Origin: Pezizomycotina sp. ARF18
Taxonomy: Eukaryota > Ascomycota
NCBI GenBank assembly: GCA_002224055.1
Contig: AZLU01000217.1
Coordinates: 1-64,000, forward strand
DNA: 64,000 nucleotides
Reading direction: 5' to 3'
The notes below the pieces were generated by a model. That model saw nothing but the letters and a program-made list of their open reading frames with translations. It had not been told where the DNA came from and ran no database searches. Numbering within the stretch: position 1 is the stretch's first letter; each line of letters begins with the position of its first letter. Both the position numbers and the translations under genes were made by a program. Positions 51,859 to 64,000 of this stretch are shown piece by piece.

Positions 51859-54164
51859 GTAGCATCAATGACGTTGTTCTGCTGTGTTTCTAAAGGCCCA
51901 AAAACTGCGAATGGAGGATCACTATATCGTTTGATAATTCTCAAAGTGATTCTCCAGAAAAAAAAAAAAAAAAAAAAAAAGAAAAGAGGATAACCATTAA
52001 ATTCTACAACTGTAACGTCGTAAAAAGGAATTTAAAGGAAGGCGACAAACATCTCGGCGAAAGAGTATTGGCACGGTTCCCAGTCACACAAAGATCTGTC
52101 GTGAATCGTGAAAGGAACAGAAAATCTCTTGGTATTCTGGAGAGACCAGGAGTGTTCGGAAAGGTGGCTTTAGAAGGTGGGGTTATAATCAATTACTATT
52201 ACCATTGGAGCGCTTGTTGCGGACGGGGAAAAAAATAAGTAATACAGAAACATTTTAAACCATGAACTTACTAGACTGTGAATGTGCTCACGCTTGGTGA
52301 TTTCAGCCGTTCAGCCACAAACCACTACTGGAACCTTTTAAGTAACTTCAATCACATCAGCACGAGCCACAAGCCAGCGGATAAAATTGCCTTTAGGATG
52401 GCGCTCTTTGAATATCTTACTGTTTTGTTTTTAATTATTTTTATTCTGTCTGGCAGGGTTTACTTGGACGATCCTATATTTGGAGCGAGATTTCCTCGCG
52501 CGTTGACACGGGTAAGACGACCGTCTGTCGGAAAGGCAGTTATCGTTTTGTTGTAAGAGAATATTTGGATCAAAGGGACTCCGGATGCCGAAAGAGTGGT
52601 CCGTATATCTCTGTTTTATTTATTTATTTATTTTATTTTATTTTTGATGGATGGAGGGTCTGCAGGAGGAGCGCTCACGCGGACAATTTTAACCTGTGAG
52701 AAATCCACCTCAAGGCCCAAGGGCCAAATCCCAAACGGAAAAACACATTAAAAAAAAATAGTATTTTTTTAAATTATTTTTTTCTCTTCCTGTAAAATCC
52801 CTTGCCTATCTCCCTGCGATTTTCACTATTTGATGCCCTTAAGGCGGGGGGATTCTCTCACCTTAGCGTGCGCTATCCAAATTTCTGAGCCTATGAACAT
52901 GCCCCTTTGCTCCTCCCCTATCCTTTTTCCTTACTGGAGGTGTAAATATCAATTTTCTGCCAAATATATTGAAAATAAAGTGGTAGATCGGGATTCGAGT
53001 TTCGTAATTTTTAGCGTGAGAATATCCTTTTTCTGAAGGAGCACCCCTTTTATCGAAACAATTACTTAAGAGAGAAGCGAAGCTAGCGTTTGAAGAGGGA
53101 AAGTGCACACTTCAGCAATAGCAGCCAGTGTTAGCAGCTACGGCTACTTCTTTGCGTGATGTATTAAATCAGTTGAGCGTTTTTCTCGTTGAAAATTTCC
53201 GTCCTCTCTCTATAAAAGACATTGCGATTTGGGCGTGTGGGAACGTTGGCCGTGTTTCCATTCAGTCCAGATGCCGGAAATAAGAGGGTAAAAAGCCTAG
53301 GCAAGGACAACAAGTCAAGCACTCAATGAAATATATTTTAAAGGATGTATGGTCAGCTTCGACTTATTTCACCACAAAGCAACGCGCAGGATCCGGGTAA
53401 GGAAAAAGGTTTGAATGGCCCCATCCGTCCAATACGTGAAAATACGTGAGAATAATACGCTTAGGTCCGTTTCGTCCTTTTCTGCCCTCATGTCCCCATG
53501 CACCAGCAGCAGTAACAAAAGAAATGCCAATATGTATTTCCCCAGATAACTTGCGGCCTGGCGTCCAGTGAGCGTCTAACTGAAGGGTATTTTGGTTGCT
53601 TTTCCTCGCTTTGCTTTTGGTCGGACTTGCTGCAAGGTGTGTAAATTTTGCTTTTTAGGACTTTCTTCTGCTGCTGCTTGCTCTTGTTGCAATTGCTTGT
53701 TGCTTTTTCTTCCAGACCCGTCTGTCTCGCCTTTCTTTCTTTTTTCTTTTTCTGTTCACTCTTCCCCCTTCATCTTCTTTCTCTTGAAGATACAGACAAA
53801 GGATGTAAAATGGATGTCGCCCGCTGCAGACTTGATCCCTGGGCTCTGGGCAAAAAAGGTACAAGCCCGGTACATGCATCTGGAGTAACATGTATCACTC
53901 GCATGGAACTCTGAATGGAAGGGAAAGAAGAGAAAGAGAAAAGAGAAAAAAGAAAAGAAAGAAAATTACCAATTAACGTACCGGAAGTAGCTCGCTGTAT
54001 TTATTTTTTACCTCTAGGAGTCTGGTGTTGGAATTTATTAATTATTGAGATTTTTTTTTTTTTCAATTGTGTTTTGGGTTGCTTTTCTTTTTTTTTTTTT
54101 TTTTTTTGCCTCTCTAAGGAAATAAAATTTGGGAGGGGAGAAAATTTTTATTCCGAGGTGGTAA

Positions 54165-54166
<2 letters not shown>

Positions 54167-54204
<38 letters not shown>
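54167..54204. repeat. (AAT)n microsatellite
   Basis: About twelve uninterrupted AAT/TAA units upstream of the DUF3295 gene. A second trinucleotide array of ATT units lies 100 bases downstream at 54304-54330, in the opposite sense, so the two could pair as an imperfect inverted repeat. Confidence 0.95.
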
Positions 54205-54303
54205 TTCTCTTCTTCCTCTCACTTTCTCGCTTTGTTCCTCGGGACATTCCTGTGAAAAGAAAGAAAATATATATTATTTTTATTCTTTGTCCCTGCGGCT
54301 ACT

Positions 54304-54330
54304 AATTATTATTATTATTATTATTATTAT
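54304..54330. repeat. (ATT)n microsatellite
   Basis: About nine ATT units, complementary in sense to the AAT array at 54167-54204. Confidence 0.9.
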
Positions 54331-55153
54331 AAACATTTCTCCCCACTAGTTTCTATCGCCAGAAAAGAATAATATATTTTCGAATATATCCTCTTCCTTC
54401 TCTATTCTCTTATTGCTACTTATTCATTCCTCATCATCTACGAGATTCTTCTTCCTCTTTCACTAATTCAAAAAAAAAAAAAAAACCGTTTCGTTTTGGT
54501 TATAAAAGGATTAAGGATATTATACTTATTCCTATTCTATTCCAATTCGGCCTTCTTTCGTCCTCTAATTATTTTTTTATTCCTTTCCGTATTCCATCGC
54601 AGTCCAGTCCGGTTCAGTCCAATCCTTCCTTTCTTGGGGCTTCTACTTAGAAAAGACACACAGCAAGGGTCCTATCTACTATATTATTATTACTCCCTCT
54701 ATTCACGCAAAGTCCCCCCCTACAGCTTGTCAATCAGTCAATCAAACTATCAATCTATCTACGTCCCCCCTGCGCAGGCTTACCACGCTGCTATTATCAG
54801 AAAGCAGAATCCGAACACGGGACAAAAAAAATATTAGGGTAAGTGAGGTAACAGCTTTCCCTTTCGGCTTGTGCACACTATTTATTTATTTTATCCTATT
54901 ATTTTTTTTCCCCGGTATATCCTCTTCCATTCCAAGCCCCCCGACGTAAACCCCAGCAAGAGTTAAATATATATAATAAAAAAATATAATAAAAAAAATA
55001 TATTAAAATCACATATTACGAGGTTCGTGCTATTTGCACGGGATTTTTCTTTTCTTCTTCTTGGTTGAGTCCTGCTTTTTTACCCTGTAACAAAGTATAA
55101 CATCATGGGCTGTCTCAGTCGTATTTAATTGTGCCCTGCCTTGGACGTTTCCC

Positions 55154-55179
55154 TTTTTTTTTTTTTTTTTTTTTTTTTT
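55154..55179. repeat. Long T homopolymer
   Basis: Run of about 26 T in the pyrimidine-rich region upstream of the DUF3295 gene, interrupted by nothing visible. Confidence 0.9.
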
Positions 55180-56285
55180 CACTACAGCCCTTATTTTATT
55201 CATTTATTTATTTCCCTCTTCCTAGATCTAACATTAAAAAAAACCTCTCACAGCCCTATCCGCTTTTCCAAAACGCCATTATCATATAAATAACGAAGCG
55301 ATCTTCCTGCTTTTACTATCTGAGAAAAAGCGAAAATTATATATATATATATATAACGAAAGGGTTGTTCCTTTAACAACAACAAAACGCAACCATCCAG
55401 CACAACTCCTTTTAACATTCAGGCATCAAGCCAGAGCGCGTGCTTTTTAAACCAACTAGCCAACACATATTTTAACCCTACCCTCCGCACTTTACGGGAA
55501 CTGCCTCGAAACTACTGCCACGTTTGGGGATAATACATCGATTAACCTATATTTATCTATCTCTTTTTTATCTTACTTGACAGTTTGTGGAATTGAGCAA
55601 CGGTCCCTTCCACATCTAGAAACAATCGCCATCCCTTTCTTTACTACAAAAAGCCCCCCAAGTCGGGCCAAGTCGGGCCAAGTCGACCATTACACAGACA
55701 AGAACACAAGAAACAGGGTCTACGGCGCTGAAAGCGACTTTCGATAAATAAACTACGACTCGTTCCGGCCGACCCTTTCTAAAACCATTCACTCGGTTCC
55801 TTTCAAACGCTGCCTATACATCGCCAAGTTTTCTTTTTATAATATAACAAATCCATACTACACTGTCATCGCTCCTCCTTCTCTCCATAAGGAGTCAATC
55901 CTCTTCTCTATCCCCGCTTCTCTTTTTGTTATTTTCTTAAATAAACAAACCATTCCACCCCCTCCCTTCTTCCACGGTGACGATGAGTTTAGAATTATAG
56001 CCCTAATTGCGTCTCGAACTTTCGGTTTGAGAACCATTTCGCTTTCGATCTACGTTTTTCTTTATCCCACTTCTCGTTTACTCCGTCATAACGTAATCAA
56101 TTGCGTTAGATCTCTATCACTTTTTGTTTTGGCACCTAACCCGCTTTAAGATCTCAATACTCTTTTCATTCCTCTATTTTTCCCCCACCTTTATTATACT
56201 CCTCTTCTCTTTTTTGTTCTTCCCAAGGAAAGAACTAAAAAAGGAAACTTCCTTTGTCTTTCTAAATACTCTTTTCATTACCGTA

Positions 56286-58377
56286 ATGGCATTCCAGTCG
56301 AACCGAAGCGAAATGTCCTCAGAGCAACCTCGTTATCAACCATGACACCATGCGCACGACCTCTGACTGCGACGACGAACTCGTTACCGAACCTGACGAG
56401 CCTCCGGAACAAAAGAGGCTCACTCGTACTTCAAGCAAAAACGGGTTCAAGAAGCATGTCGTGGCCAAAATGAGCAAAGGCGAGTCTCTTCTGACCATGG
56501 CGATCCTTTCCGATTCCGATTCAGCGGCTACCGCCGACTGCCACGGTGTTCCCAAGAGGGGTTTTCCACTGCGTCCACCATGAGCACCGGAAGCCTCCCT
56601 TCCGTCGCCGAGCTGACGAGCGATGGTGGCTTCACCAGCCCTTCAAGGACGAACTCGCCCAGCCCTCCTCTTCCCAGAACGCTCGCTTTCCAACTTCCCC
56701 GTCCTGCTGTCCCTAAACAGGCTCTCGTAGCAATCAAAGGCCACGATGAGGACGCGAGTGAAGAAAGGAACGCCGAGCTTCAGAAGGCTGACCACGATGC
56801 CGTCGTTGCCGCTCTTGGAAGAAAAAGGTGCATCTCCTTTGCTTGTAACAACTCAACCCAAGAGCAAGCCGAAGGAAGCAGCACAACCACCAAAACCCGA
56901 GCCGAAATCATTGCACCGTCGCGAGGAAATGTCTTCTCAAATTCGCCTGCGACCAGAAGCCGAGAAGCTAAAGCATGCCAAATTGCAATCCCTCCACCAC
57001 CGCAGCCTCGAACCCCGAGCCATCGCCGCTCCAACAATCACGTTGACGAGAAGGGCCTTCGCTCTCCCCAAGCCGCCCACCACAAGTTCCACGAATTTGC
57101 GTCTTCTGTTGGCCCCGAGGCCGAGTCTTGGATGCATGCTCCTAAGCGCAACACCGGTCTCATGAAGGTTGACTGCCTTCTTGAAAAGGAGCGCAACATC
57201 CAGAAGCTTAGCCGCGAAGTTGACGATGAGGTTGCTCTCGAGGAAGAACTCGAAGATGAGGAAGACGACTTGGACGTCAGTGATGGTGGTTATGAGGAAG
57301 ACGATGAGGAGGAAGATGATGATTATGAAGCCTGGACCGATTCCGATGAGGATAATAATGAAGGTGACAACGATGACGACGGCGAGGATGATGATGAGGA
57401 GGACGACAATGAAGATGACGACGACGACGACGAGGATGTCGATGAGGTTGATGGACTTTTCGTTCAGACCCCTTCACTATTCTGAAATCGAAAACCGCCC
57501 GTTGTCTACCCGTACCAGCTCGGAATCTTCGCTTGCTTCTCACCTCGCTAACAAGGTCGGCCCTGCCATCCCTCACCCCAGTGCTAGGTCTATGACTCCT
57601 GAGCTCCCGACAGCACTGACTTTGTTCCGGGAACCTTCGACGAAGATAAGGCTCTCGAGGATGCCTATAAGTCTTGCATGGAACAACGCAAGGCCGCCAA
57701 GAAGATTATCACTCCTCAGGATATTGACCCCAGCTTCCCGACTTCCGAGCCCGAAGACGAAGATGACGAGGAAGCCGGTAGCGGAAAGGGTGGCTGTGAG
57801 ATGTGGATGAAGAAGTCCAGCCGCGTCGTAGGTCTCCTACCAGGTCCCGGAAGAATAGCACCTCCGAGTCCGTCCAGAACTCCCCCGAAGGCATTATTCA
57901 CCTGCTCCGATCCGCCGCAAGACCAACCAGTCTACTCGTGCATTATCTCCGGCTCCGATGTCTCATCGTCCTTCCAACGTGGACGCCACTCCCGTCGCTG
58001 CTCGCAATGTCTCCCAGAATCGCATCCAATTCGATTTTGCCTCCAAGCGTCCGATGATTCCTCGCACCAAGTCTCTCCCGCGCCCAGGCTTTCATAGCGG
58101 CTTCCGCAAGCGCTCTACCCAGGGTGTAACTATAGCCACTTCCCCTAAGCAGGCGAAAATCCCTATCCGCCCTCGCGGTGCCATTGACATCGTCAAGGGT
58201 TTGGAGAAGAAACGCATGCGAAGGCAAGAGAGAGCTAACGCCAAGAACATGAAAAAGGAGTGGAAAGCTGAAGCCGGCGAAGGCGTCGAGAAGATGCGCG
58301 AGCTCGGTCTCCTGAACAAGGAGCGCAACGCCGGATGCAAAGAAGCCCCCGGTGCCAAATGGGTCATCTCGATCTAA
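56286..58377 (+). CDS. DUF3295-domain fungal regulatory protein
   Basis: Disordered, acidic fungal nuclear/regulatory protein of the DUF3295 class; in related proteins this region accompanies a DUF1752 (AreA-type) N-terminal motif linked to nitrogen or glucose regulation. No function is proven here. Visible landmarks are RTSSKNGFKKHVVAKMSKGE, the family-like RKRCISFACNNSTQEQ, and HKFHEFASSVGPEAESWMH. A long Asp/Glu tract spans about 57220-57450, then come EQRKAAKKIITPQDIDPSFP and IQFDFASKRPMIPRTKSLPR. The conserved C-terminal block is RPRGAIDIVKGLEKKRMRRQ with EKMRELGLLNKER. The stop is at 58375-58377. I start at ATG 56286 (MAFQSNRSEMSSEQPRYQP), in a different frame from the next segment; an upstream exon is possible. 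Several one-base losses split it into at least four frames. Confidence 0.75.
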
Positions 58378-59972
58378 TCACTTTCTGTTCAACTCTTTCT
58401 TTTTTCCCTTTGCGAACAATCTCTTTACAAATTTCCTTTGTTTCTTGATGATGAATCTCACGAACTTATGAGGATAGAACAGCCCTTGAGTTTCTGACTT
58501 TCCTATAAATTACTGTATTATCTCTCTTGTTTCATTAGGTAGCAGCACTTTGTCCTTCCAGCGTCCTTTTCTTCTTCTCCCTTGTACTTGTATTATTCTA
58601 TTTTCCCGCGTTTTTCTTTTACAACAGGCGTTACCTTTTTTTCGGGGTACTCGGAAGCTTGTGACTTCAGCATCATATACATTCACATCACAGCAAGACG
58701 ATACTTACGTATTTCTATTTTTCACTATCATACTTCTTTTTAATATTGGCTCCTTTTTTCTTTTCTTTTCACTCGTCACAACGGGAACAGCGATGTAAAT
58801 AAGGGTTTACGAGAGGCGTTCTTTGTATCTCCCTCCCTTTTCTTTATCTTTATAGAAATACCCTCGTTAGGAGAACAGGTTAACAGTACATTCGCTTTTT
58901 TTCTTTCTTTTTTTTTTTCCAACTTTCATACTTTTTTTTAAGCGTTGGTTTGGGATATTTGGTTGTTCAATGCTTATATACTACTGTTCTGTTTCCTTAG
59001 ATTACTTGTTATACTTTATTGTAATACTTCCTATTTACATTTTTTTTTTTTCGTTTCTTTTCTATCACAATCTATCAACAATTTCCATAGTCCTTTTTTT
59101 TTTTTTTTTTTTTTTTTAATGTTTTTAGTATAGTCTTCGCTTGCTAATAAAAAAAAATGAACTATGAAGGGGAGGTTATTGTCCCGAGGAGGGACTCTCC
59201 CTAAAAGATTGATAACTTTTCAAACACAACATCCACTCTTTTGTCTTTCGTATTCGTATGACAGTGACAATTGTTTTTACCTAATTAATTTCGCTTTGAG
59301 ACGCAAATTTTTTTTTTTTTTTTTTTGCAATATATGAGTGACTTTCGAAGTACTTGCTTGCTTTTTGCTCTCCAACACTTATAGGATCCACATTCCTGGA
59401 TTTTACTCCCTCCCTTACCATGCAAAGTAAAAAGATTTTTGGTAAAGTCAATGCCTGCCACTTGTCCGCAAGCGTAGGCTCTACCCGTCGCATTGCATTC
59501 ACTGCATTGGCAACAAAAAAAAAAAAAGTATTTTACTCGTAACGCGTGGGGGTGGAATAATGCTGGTGGACGACGCACAGTAAGTAGTAGAGTGTGCCGT
59601 GTGCCGTGCGTGGGAAAAGCAGCGTGGACGGGAATAGGGGAAGCCGGACGGCGCGCCAGCGAAGCACGTAATTTTGCTGCAAGTTTCCCCAACGGCCGCC
59701 TGCATTTTACTTACCAACTTTTTGTATGCGCGATTAAACTGGAAGAGGTGGAGATTGAAGCACTCGAAGATAGCGGATAGGGAGAAATAAATGCGAGAGG
59801 AAAAGAGGAAAGAGAGGTTTTTTGATACCGAATAGGACGGCCACGTGGAGAGCTCTACATTAAAGAACTCGAGAGAATAAGGGGGGATTAGAACAGATAG
59901 GGCGAAAGAAAAGGAGAGATTTAAAAATAAATAAATAAATAAAAAAAAAAATAAAAATTCAAAGGTTGACAA
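58378..59972. other. Intergenic, T-rich
   Basis: 3' side of the DUF3295 gene. T-runs lie at about 58905-58918, 59041-59051, 59094-59117 and 59308-59326. A GC-richer patch near 59545-59700 has no recognisable gene. No RNA gene is seen other than the tRNA that follows. Confidence 0.55.
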
Positions 59973-60075
59973 AGGTCGATGCCGGAATCGAACCGGCGTG
60001 TCCAGAAGGTTTGAAGGAATGAGATCGAAGCCTCAACATCAAAATCTGACATGCTAACCACTACATCAATCAACC
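59973..60075 (-). tRNA. tRNA-Gln(UUG) with intron
   Basis: On the minus strand a 7-bp acceptor (GGTTGAT pairing with ATCGACC, one G-T wobble) encloses a D arm (ATGT/GCAT with a GG in the loop), an anticodon arm and a T arm GCCGG-TTCGATT-CCGGC. The anticodon stem is TCAGA/TCTGG, with loop TT-TTG-A-T, so the anticodon is UUG reading CAA (Gln). About 31 bases between position 37 and 38 form a canonical-position intron. The discriminator base is T. The mature length without the intron is about 72 bases. The 5' flank is purine-rich and the 3' flank AT-rich. Confidence 0.88.
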
Positions 60076-60327
60076 GTGGTTGAAAAGTCGAGATAAAAGG
60101 GCGGATTTTTTACTTTATAAAGCTTAGGAGCTATAAAGTTTGACTAGGATGAACTCGTTACAAGGGAGTCATGTGATGTGATATGGTTTCTTGGCATAGG
60201 CTTGGATCAATGAGAGCGCTTTGTTTTAGATCGGTTTCGACGGGATTGAGCGAGTTCTTTTTTCTTTGTATATATAATAGTTTATTTATTCTTATGGTTA
60301 TTCCCATTATTCTCTGTAGTTGAAGCA

Positions 60328-63300
60328 ATGGAGCAGACGTTAAGGGAAGCAAAGGTAAGAGCAAAAATATCATCATTATTGTTATCAATTGTATCCATGT
60401 GTTATTTTTTTCTTTGCGTTTGTTTTTCCGAACAAAAGACGTCTTATACAGAGCTAACAGTCATCTAAATAACCGCAACCCCCATAAAAAAGTCTCTAGA
60501 GACACAAATCGCATCTCTCGTCTGGGAACAAAAATGGCAGGCAGCGCTGGATAGCTGCATAAGAGTCGTAGACCTGTACATCAAACACGGTCTCAAGCCG
60601 CTGGCAACCCCACGAAGCAGAAAGCCCTCGCGACAGGTGTAGAGCTATCATACAGGCCGGCGAGAGCATCAAGAGCTCCGCGATGGGAAAGCAAGTTTAG
60701 GAGATGGAGAAGAGGTCCGGAAGATAATGAGCAGCTTATCGATATCTGAGACGGCGAGCACGACGACGAGCACGACGAGCACGACGAGCACGACGAGTAA
60801 GACGAGTAAGACGGGGAATGCTGCTGTGGGTATGAGAGGGTCGTTTCTCACGTTTTTTTTTTTCGCACGCTGAGTTTGATATCTGGGCTTCGTCGGAGAG
60901 AGGCGACTTAGGAATACGTCACAGCTCAAAGATGTCATGAAGCATGCACTCATTCTTCCCATTCGTTTTAGGTCATCGACACCAGAGAAACCCAAGCAAA
61001 CCATCATCACTCTCCCAACTCCGACATCAAAGCGGCCTCTCACGAGAAAAGAAGAAATGATACTCTGGAAGTCATCAAAGCTGGGACCACACAAGTTCCC
61101 CCTGGGAAGCGATCCCACGGACGATCTCTTCAGCTTGAGCTCGCCGTCGGAGCTATATACGTATGACCACTCTATGCTCCTAATCACTATCTTAGCTCTA
61201 CGGACATGTAACTCGTTTAATTTTTGTTCTACTGCATACAGTGACCCGAACGGCATGCTCGCCTCTCGGAATCGCAGAGAAGATATTCGACAAGTGGTTA
61301 CGGATATCGGAGATATGGAAGGGCGAAGAGGCCATGACGCTGGCTTCGGAGCACCACCACTCGACGGTCGATCTGACGCAGGATGTCGTTACGGATTGCA
61401 GCGTCGTTGCGTCGTTTAGTGCGGCGCTGGAGAGGGAGATGCGGGGGATTGGCAGCGTACTTGGCATCTTCTTTCTGTCAAATTTTAAGTCCTTTTTTCC
61501 ATAGCTAACTATATACATACAGGTTCTGAGGGGTAACGTATGGCCTCAACAAGGTGGATTACCCGTCGTGAGCCCGAATGGCAAATATATCATTAAGCTT
61601 TGGTTCAATGGATGCTTCAGAAAAGTGCGTTTATTCTCCTTTATATCACCCTCTGCTTCATCCTATAAGGTTTTACCATGGGCTGTTCAATGAAATACCG
61701 AGGAATATTTCTTTTTATCTTCTATTTTATTTTCCCTTTTACTCATGCAAATTTTGTTTCTTACTTCTGAAAGGTTGTTATAGATGACTTCCTCCAACGC
61801 CAAAGGCCGATTCGAAGGGTAGCCTGTTCGTAACTTCGTCTTCGCATCCGACGTATATCCTTCCCGTCGTACTTGAGAAAGCATACTTAAAAGCCATGGG
61901 GGCTATGATTTCCCGGGATCGAACTCGGTACGGATCTGCTGTGCCTCACCGGTTGGATACCCGAGCACCTTTTTCTACAGCCCCAGGACTCCGATTACGG
62001 CTGCGATATCATCGACCAAGATCACCTTTGGAATAAAGTTTATAAGAGCTGGGCTACGGCGACGTACTTGTCACGCTGGGCACGGGTAACTTTGTCGGCG
62101 GAGGGCTCGTGGCCGAGCACGATTATTCCGTCATCGGGATGAAGGAAATTACGAACCACAAAGGGAAGAAAGAGCGGTGGTGCTGGTAAAGAATCCGTGG
62201 AAGGTCGGCGGCGTGTGGAAGAGTTTAACCGCAGGATGACTCCTCCTCGGACGATGAAGATTTCGACGCACCCTCGGAGAGCGTTCTGCGAAGGCATGAT
62301 AGGTCCGAGGAGTTAGCCGATCCGCCGTCGAAATCTGCGTTCTGGATAGACCTGGCGAACGTTTCCGGTATTTTCAGTCTATTTACTTGAACTGGAACCC
62401 CGCGCTCTGCGACACAGGTACGATTGGCACTTTGTTTGGGACCAGAGTCTGCCTCCCAGTCCGTTCCCTTCGCCGTCGCACGGTGCGCCGCAGTATCTAT
62501 GGAGCGCTCCGGGTTGTTTTGGGCGAATCCGCAGTACCTTGTTAGGAACAAGTCGAAAACGGAAGCCACCGCTTGGATCTTACTATCCAGGCATCTAGTA
62601 TCAACCTCGAGGCAGAACAAGTAGCAGTAGCAGCGGCAGCGGATGGATCAGGTCGGTTATATTTCCCTATACTATTCGCAGCTGACGGAGGAGGGTATTC
62701 CAGAGCTCCGGAATGCTCAAGAGGGGCTCTACGTTAACTCACCGCAGACGCTCCTGCGCTTCAACGTCCTCCGAACACGGCGTATACTGTCGTCGTTTCT
62801 TCGCAGGATCTCCTGCCGTTTAACGCAGGGCACACGTTCAGCCTGACAGCGTTTTCCGACGCGCCGATCGATTTCGAACCGGTAGTGGAGCCATACCCGC
62901 ATACGGTTTCCGTAGCGTCCGCGTGGACGCCCAAAACGGCGGGCGCAGGAAGGAGAGTAAGACGTACGAGAATAATCCGATGTTCAAGCTCACTTTGGAC
63001 GCGGATAGCTCCGATGTCCTCCTTGGCCTCTCCGTCTTACAAGGTGAAACGAAGCACAAATCTGAAGGCGAATCCGCGTGGAAACGAAGAAGGCCGATGC
63101 ATCAACTTCTTCGTCGCCGGCAATACACGTCGCGCTATTGCATTCTTCCGGTGGAAGCGTGTATTTTCCATTACGCGGCAGCAGATTCTAGCCGACAGCG
63201 GCGACTACCGCCGCCATTTCACGCTGTGTAAAGCCACTTCCGTGCCGCGAGGGTCATACACGATCGTCGCATCGACGTTCCAGCCGAACCAATTATCGCG

Positions 63301-63762
63301 GTTCGTCCTTGCCGTCGGCGTTTCGACAGCAATACAACGGAACGCTGTCGTGCAGCTCGGCAGCGAAGATTCCGGCCGGCATAAGAAGGTAATCGAAGGA
63401 AATTGGGGTGCGCACAAGAAAGTCTCCCGCAAGATAACGGCAGTAGGTTGACGAGCGTCAGTCTCAAGTTCGTCGACGGAGCCGATCAGCTGGTCCGCGT
63501 GGGAGTTTGGAGCAGGAGATGATGCGCTGGACGGCCGGCGGATGGAACGAAGACGACGACGATCCGAGGAGTTCGTAGAAGGCGTCGTCAGGTTAGGCGA
63601 CTTGACTTGAAACCGGAGAGGGAAGTCCGCGGTACGTACGTTGTCGCGGAAAGGATGGTCAGCGAAGATGCAACTCGACCGGAGGCAAGTTTGAGCTGGT
63701 TGCTCAGCGATAATCTGATCGAGCTCGACGCTGGAGGATGGGTTGGCGACGCTGATGACTGA
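60328..63762 (+). CDS. palB: Calpain-like cysteine protease of the ambient-pH pathway (PalB/Rim13)
   Basis: Cytosolic/endosomal cysteine protease that activates the PacC/Rim101 pH-response factor. Exon 1 (60328-60354, MEQTLREAK) splices in frame to SLETQIASLVWEQKWQAALD and VVDLYIKHGLK, a helical MIT-like N-terminus. A Thr/Ser-rich linker built from a 9-bp repeat follows, then EEMILWKSSKLGPHKFPL. The catalytic triad is visible in order: Cys in VTDCSVVASFSAALE (61397), His in EHDYAVIGMKEI (62118) and Asn in VKNPWKVGGVWK (62192). YIIKLWFNGCFRKVVIDDF and LTGWIPEHLFLQ lie between. The C-terminal C2-like domains carry SLTAFSDAPIDFEP, YENNPMFKLTLDADSSD, RGSYTIVASTFQPNQLSRF and, at the end, KPEREVRGTYVVAERM. 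The stop at 63760 is my best estimate. Frame breaks are numerous. Confidence 0.93.
60752..60798. repeat. 9-bp coding minisatellite in palB linker
   Basis: About four copies of gacgagcac followed by two variant copies (gacgagtaa). In the palB frame they give a Ser-Thr-Thr repeat followed by Ser-Lys-Thr, so the linker length can vary in whole triplets without breaking the frame. Confidence 0.85.
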
Positions 63763-63779
63763 CGAAACAGCGATCTTCT

Positions 63780-63800
63780 AATATATATATATATATATAT
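63780..63800. repeat. (TA)n microsatellite
   Basis: About ten TA units just downstream of the palB stop, in the presumed 3' untranslated region. Confidence 0.9.
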
Positions 63801-64000
63801 TCGATATTTAATGCTCATCTTTTTTTTTTTTCAAATTTGTCGCCGATATGAAATACCAATTTGCATACTTATACTTCTAAATAAACATTTTCGCTATGTC
63901 ATCACTTCTGCCGACCATATAAGCTCGATCGTGAAGACAAAATTGGAAGTAGAAATTTCGTTGGAACTTGCTACACACTATATATAGCAAAAGGTATATG

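Larger units (their letters stand above)
51859..56285. other. AT-rich intergenic and long pyrimidine-rich leader region
   Basis: No conserved gene is seen. From about 53.9 kb to 56.28 kb the plus strand is strongly C/T-rich with many homopolymers, TTATT and AAT repeats. That is typical of a long promoter and 5' leader ahead of a fungal regulatory gene, here the DUF3295 gene. A frame at 52278-52556 (plus) contains the hydrophobic segment FEYLTVLFLIIFILSG but is not otherwise convincing. A short 10-mer tandem (agtcgggcca, two copies plus part) lies at 55661-55685. Confidence 0.5.

Noticed and set aside
61915-61980. tRNA-like T-arm sequence (gatcgaactcgg) on the plus strand
   Set aside because: It lies in the palB coding frame just before LTGWIPEHLFLQ, and no acceptor or anticodon arm can be drawn.

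Overview
This window is nuclear DNA of a filamentous ascomycete (Pezizomycotina). Its genes have short spliceosomal introns with GTATGT/GTAAGT-type donors and CTAAC-like branch sites, and the recognisable proteins are typical fungal orthologues. One small locus at 45.5-46.0 kb has the layout of the RNase-like secreted effectors that abound in powdery mildews (Erysiphales), so a leotiomycete or powdery mildew is my best guess. That placement is weak.

Layout. 1-11.9 kb: no recognisable gene, AT-rich, many homopolymers. 11.9-26.5 kb: 4-nitrophenylphosphatase/phosphoglycolate phosphatase (-), the APC/C activator CDH1 (-), a UPF0235 protein (-), an unrecognised two-exon gene (-), aspartyl aminopeptidase (+), SEC23 (-). 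27.6-41.5 kb: cohesin SMC1 (-) divergent from Mediator MED11 (+), a membrane-anchored patatin-like lipase (-), the E3-binding protein X of pyruvate dehydrogenase (+), primase large subunit PRI2 (-). 41.5-56.2 kb: gene-poor, with several small candidate secreted-protein loci. 56.3-63.8 kb: a DUF3295-type regulator (+), an intron-bearing tRNA-Gln(UUG) (-), and the calpain-like PalB/RIM13 protease (+).

The recognised genes do not form a pathway. They are housekeeping genes for cell cycle and chromosome cohesion (CDH1, SMC1, PRI2), transcription (MED11), secretion (SEC23), metabolism (PDX1, lipase, phosphatase), proteolysis (DAP) and pH signalling (PalB).

Nearly every conserved gene, including essential ones, is interrupted by one-base losses, many in or beside homopolymers, while the encoded residues remain well conserved. 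The simplest reading is uncorrected indel error in the assembly rather than decay. The gene spans below are therefore envelopes over exons and frame breaks, not clean open reading frames.
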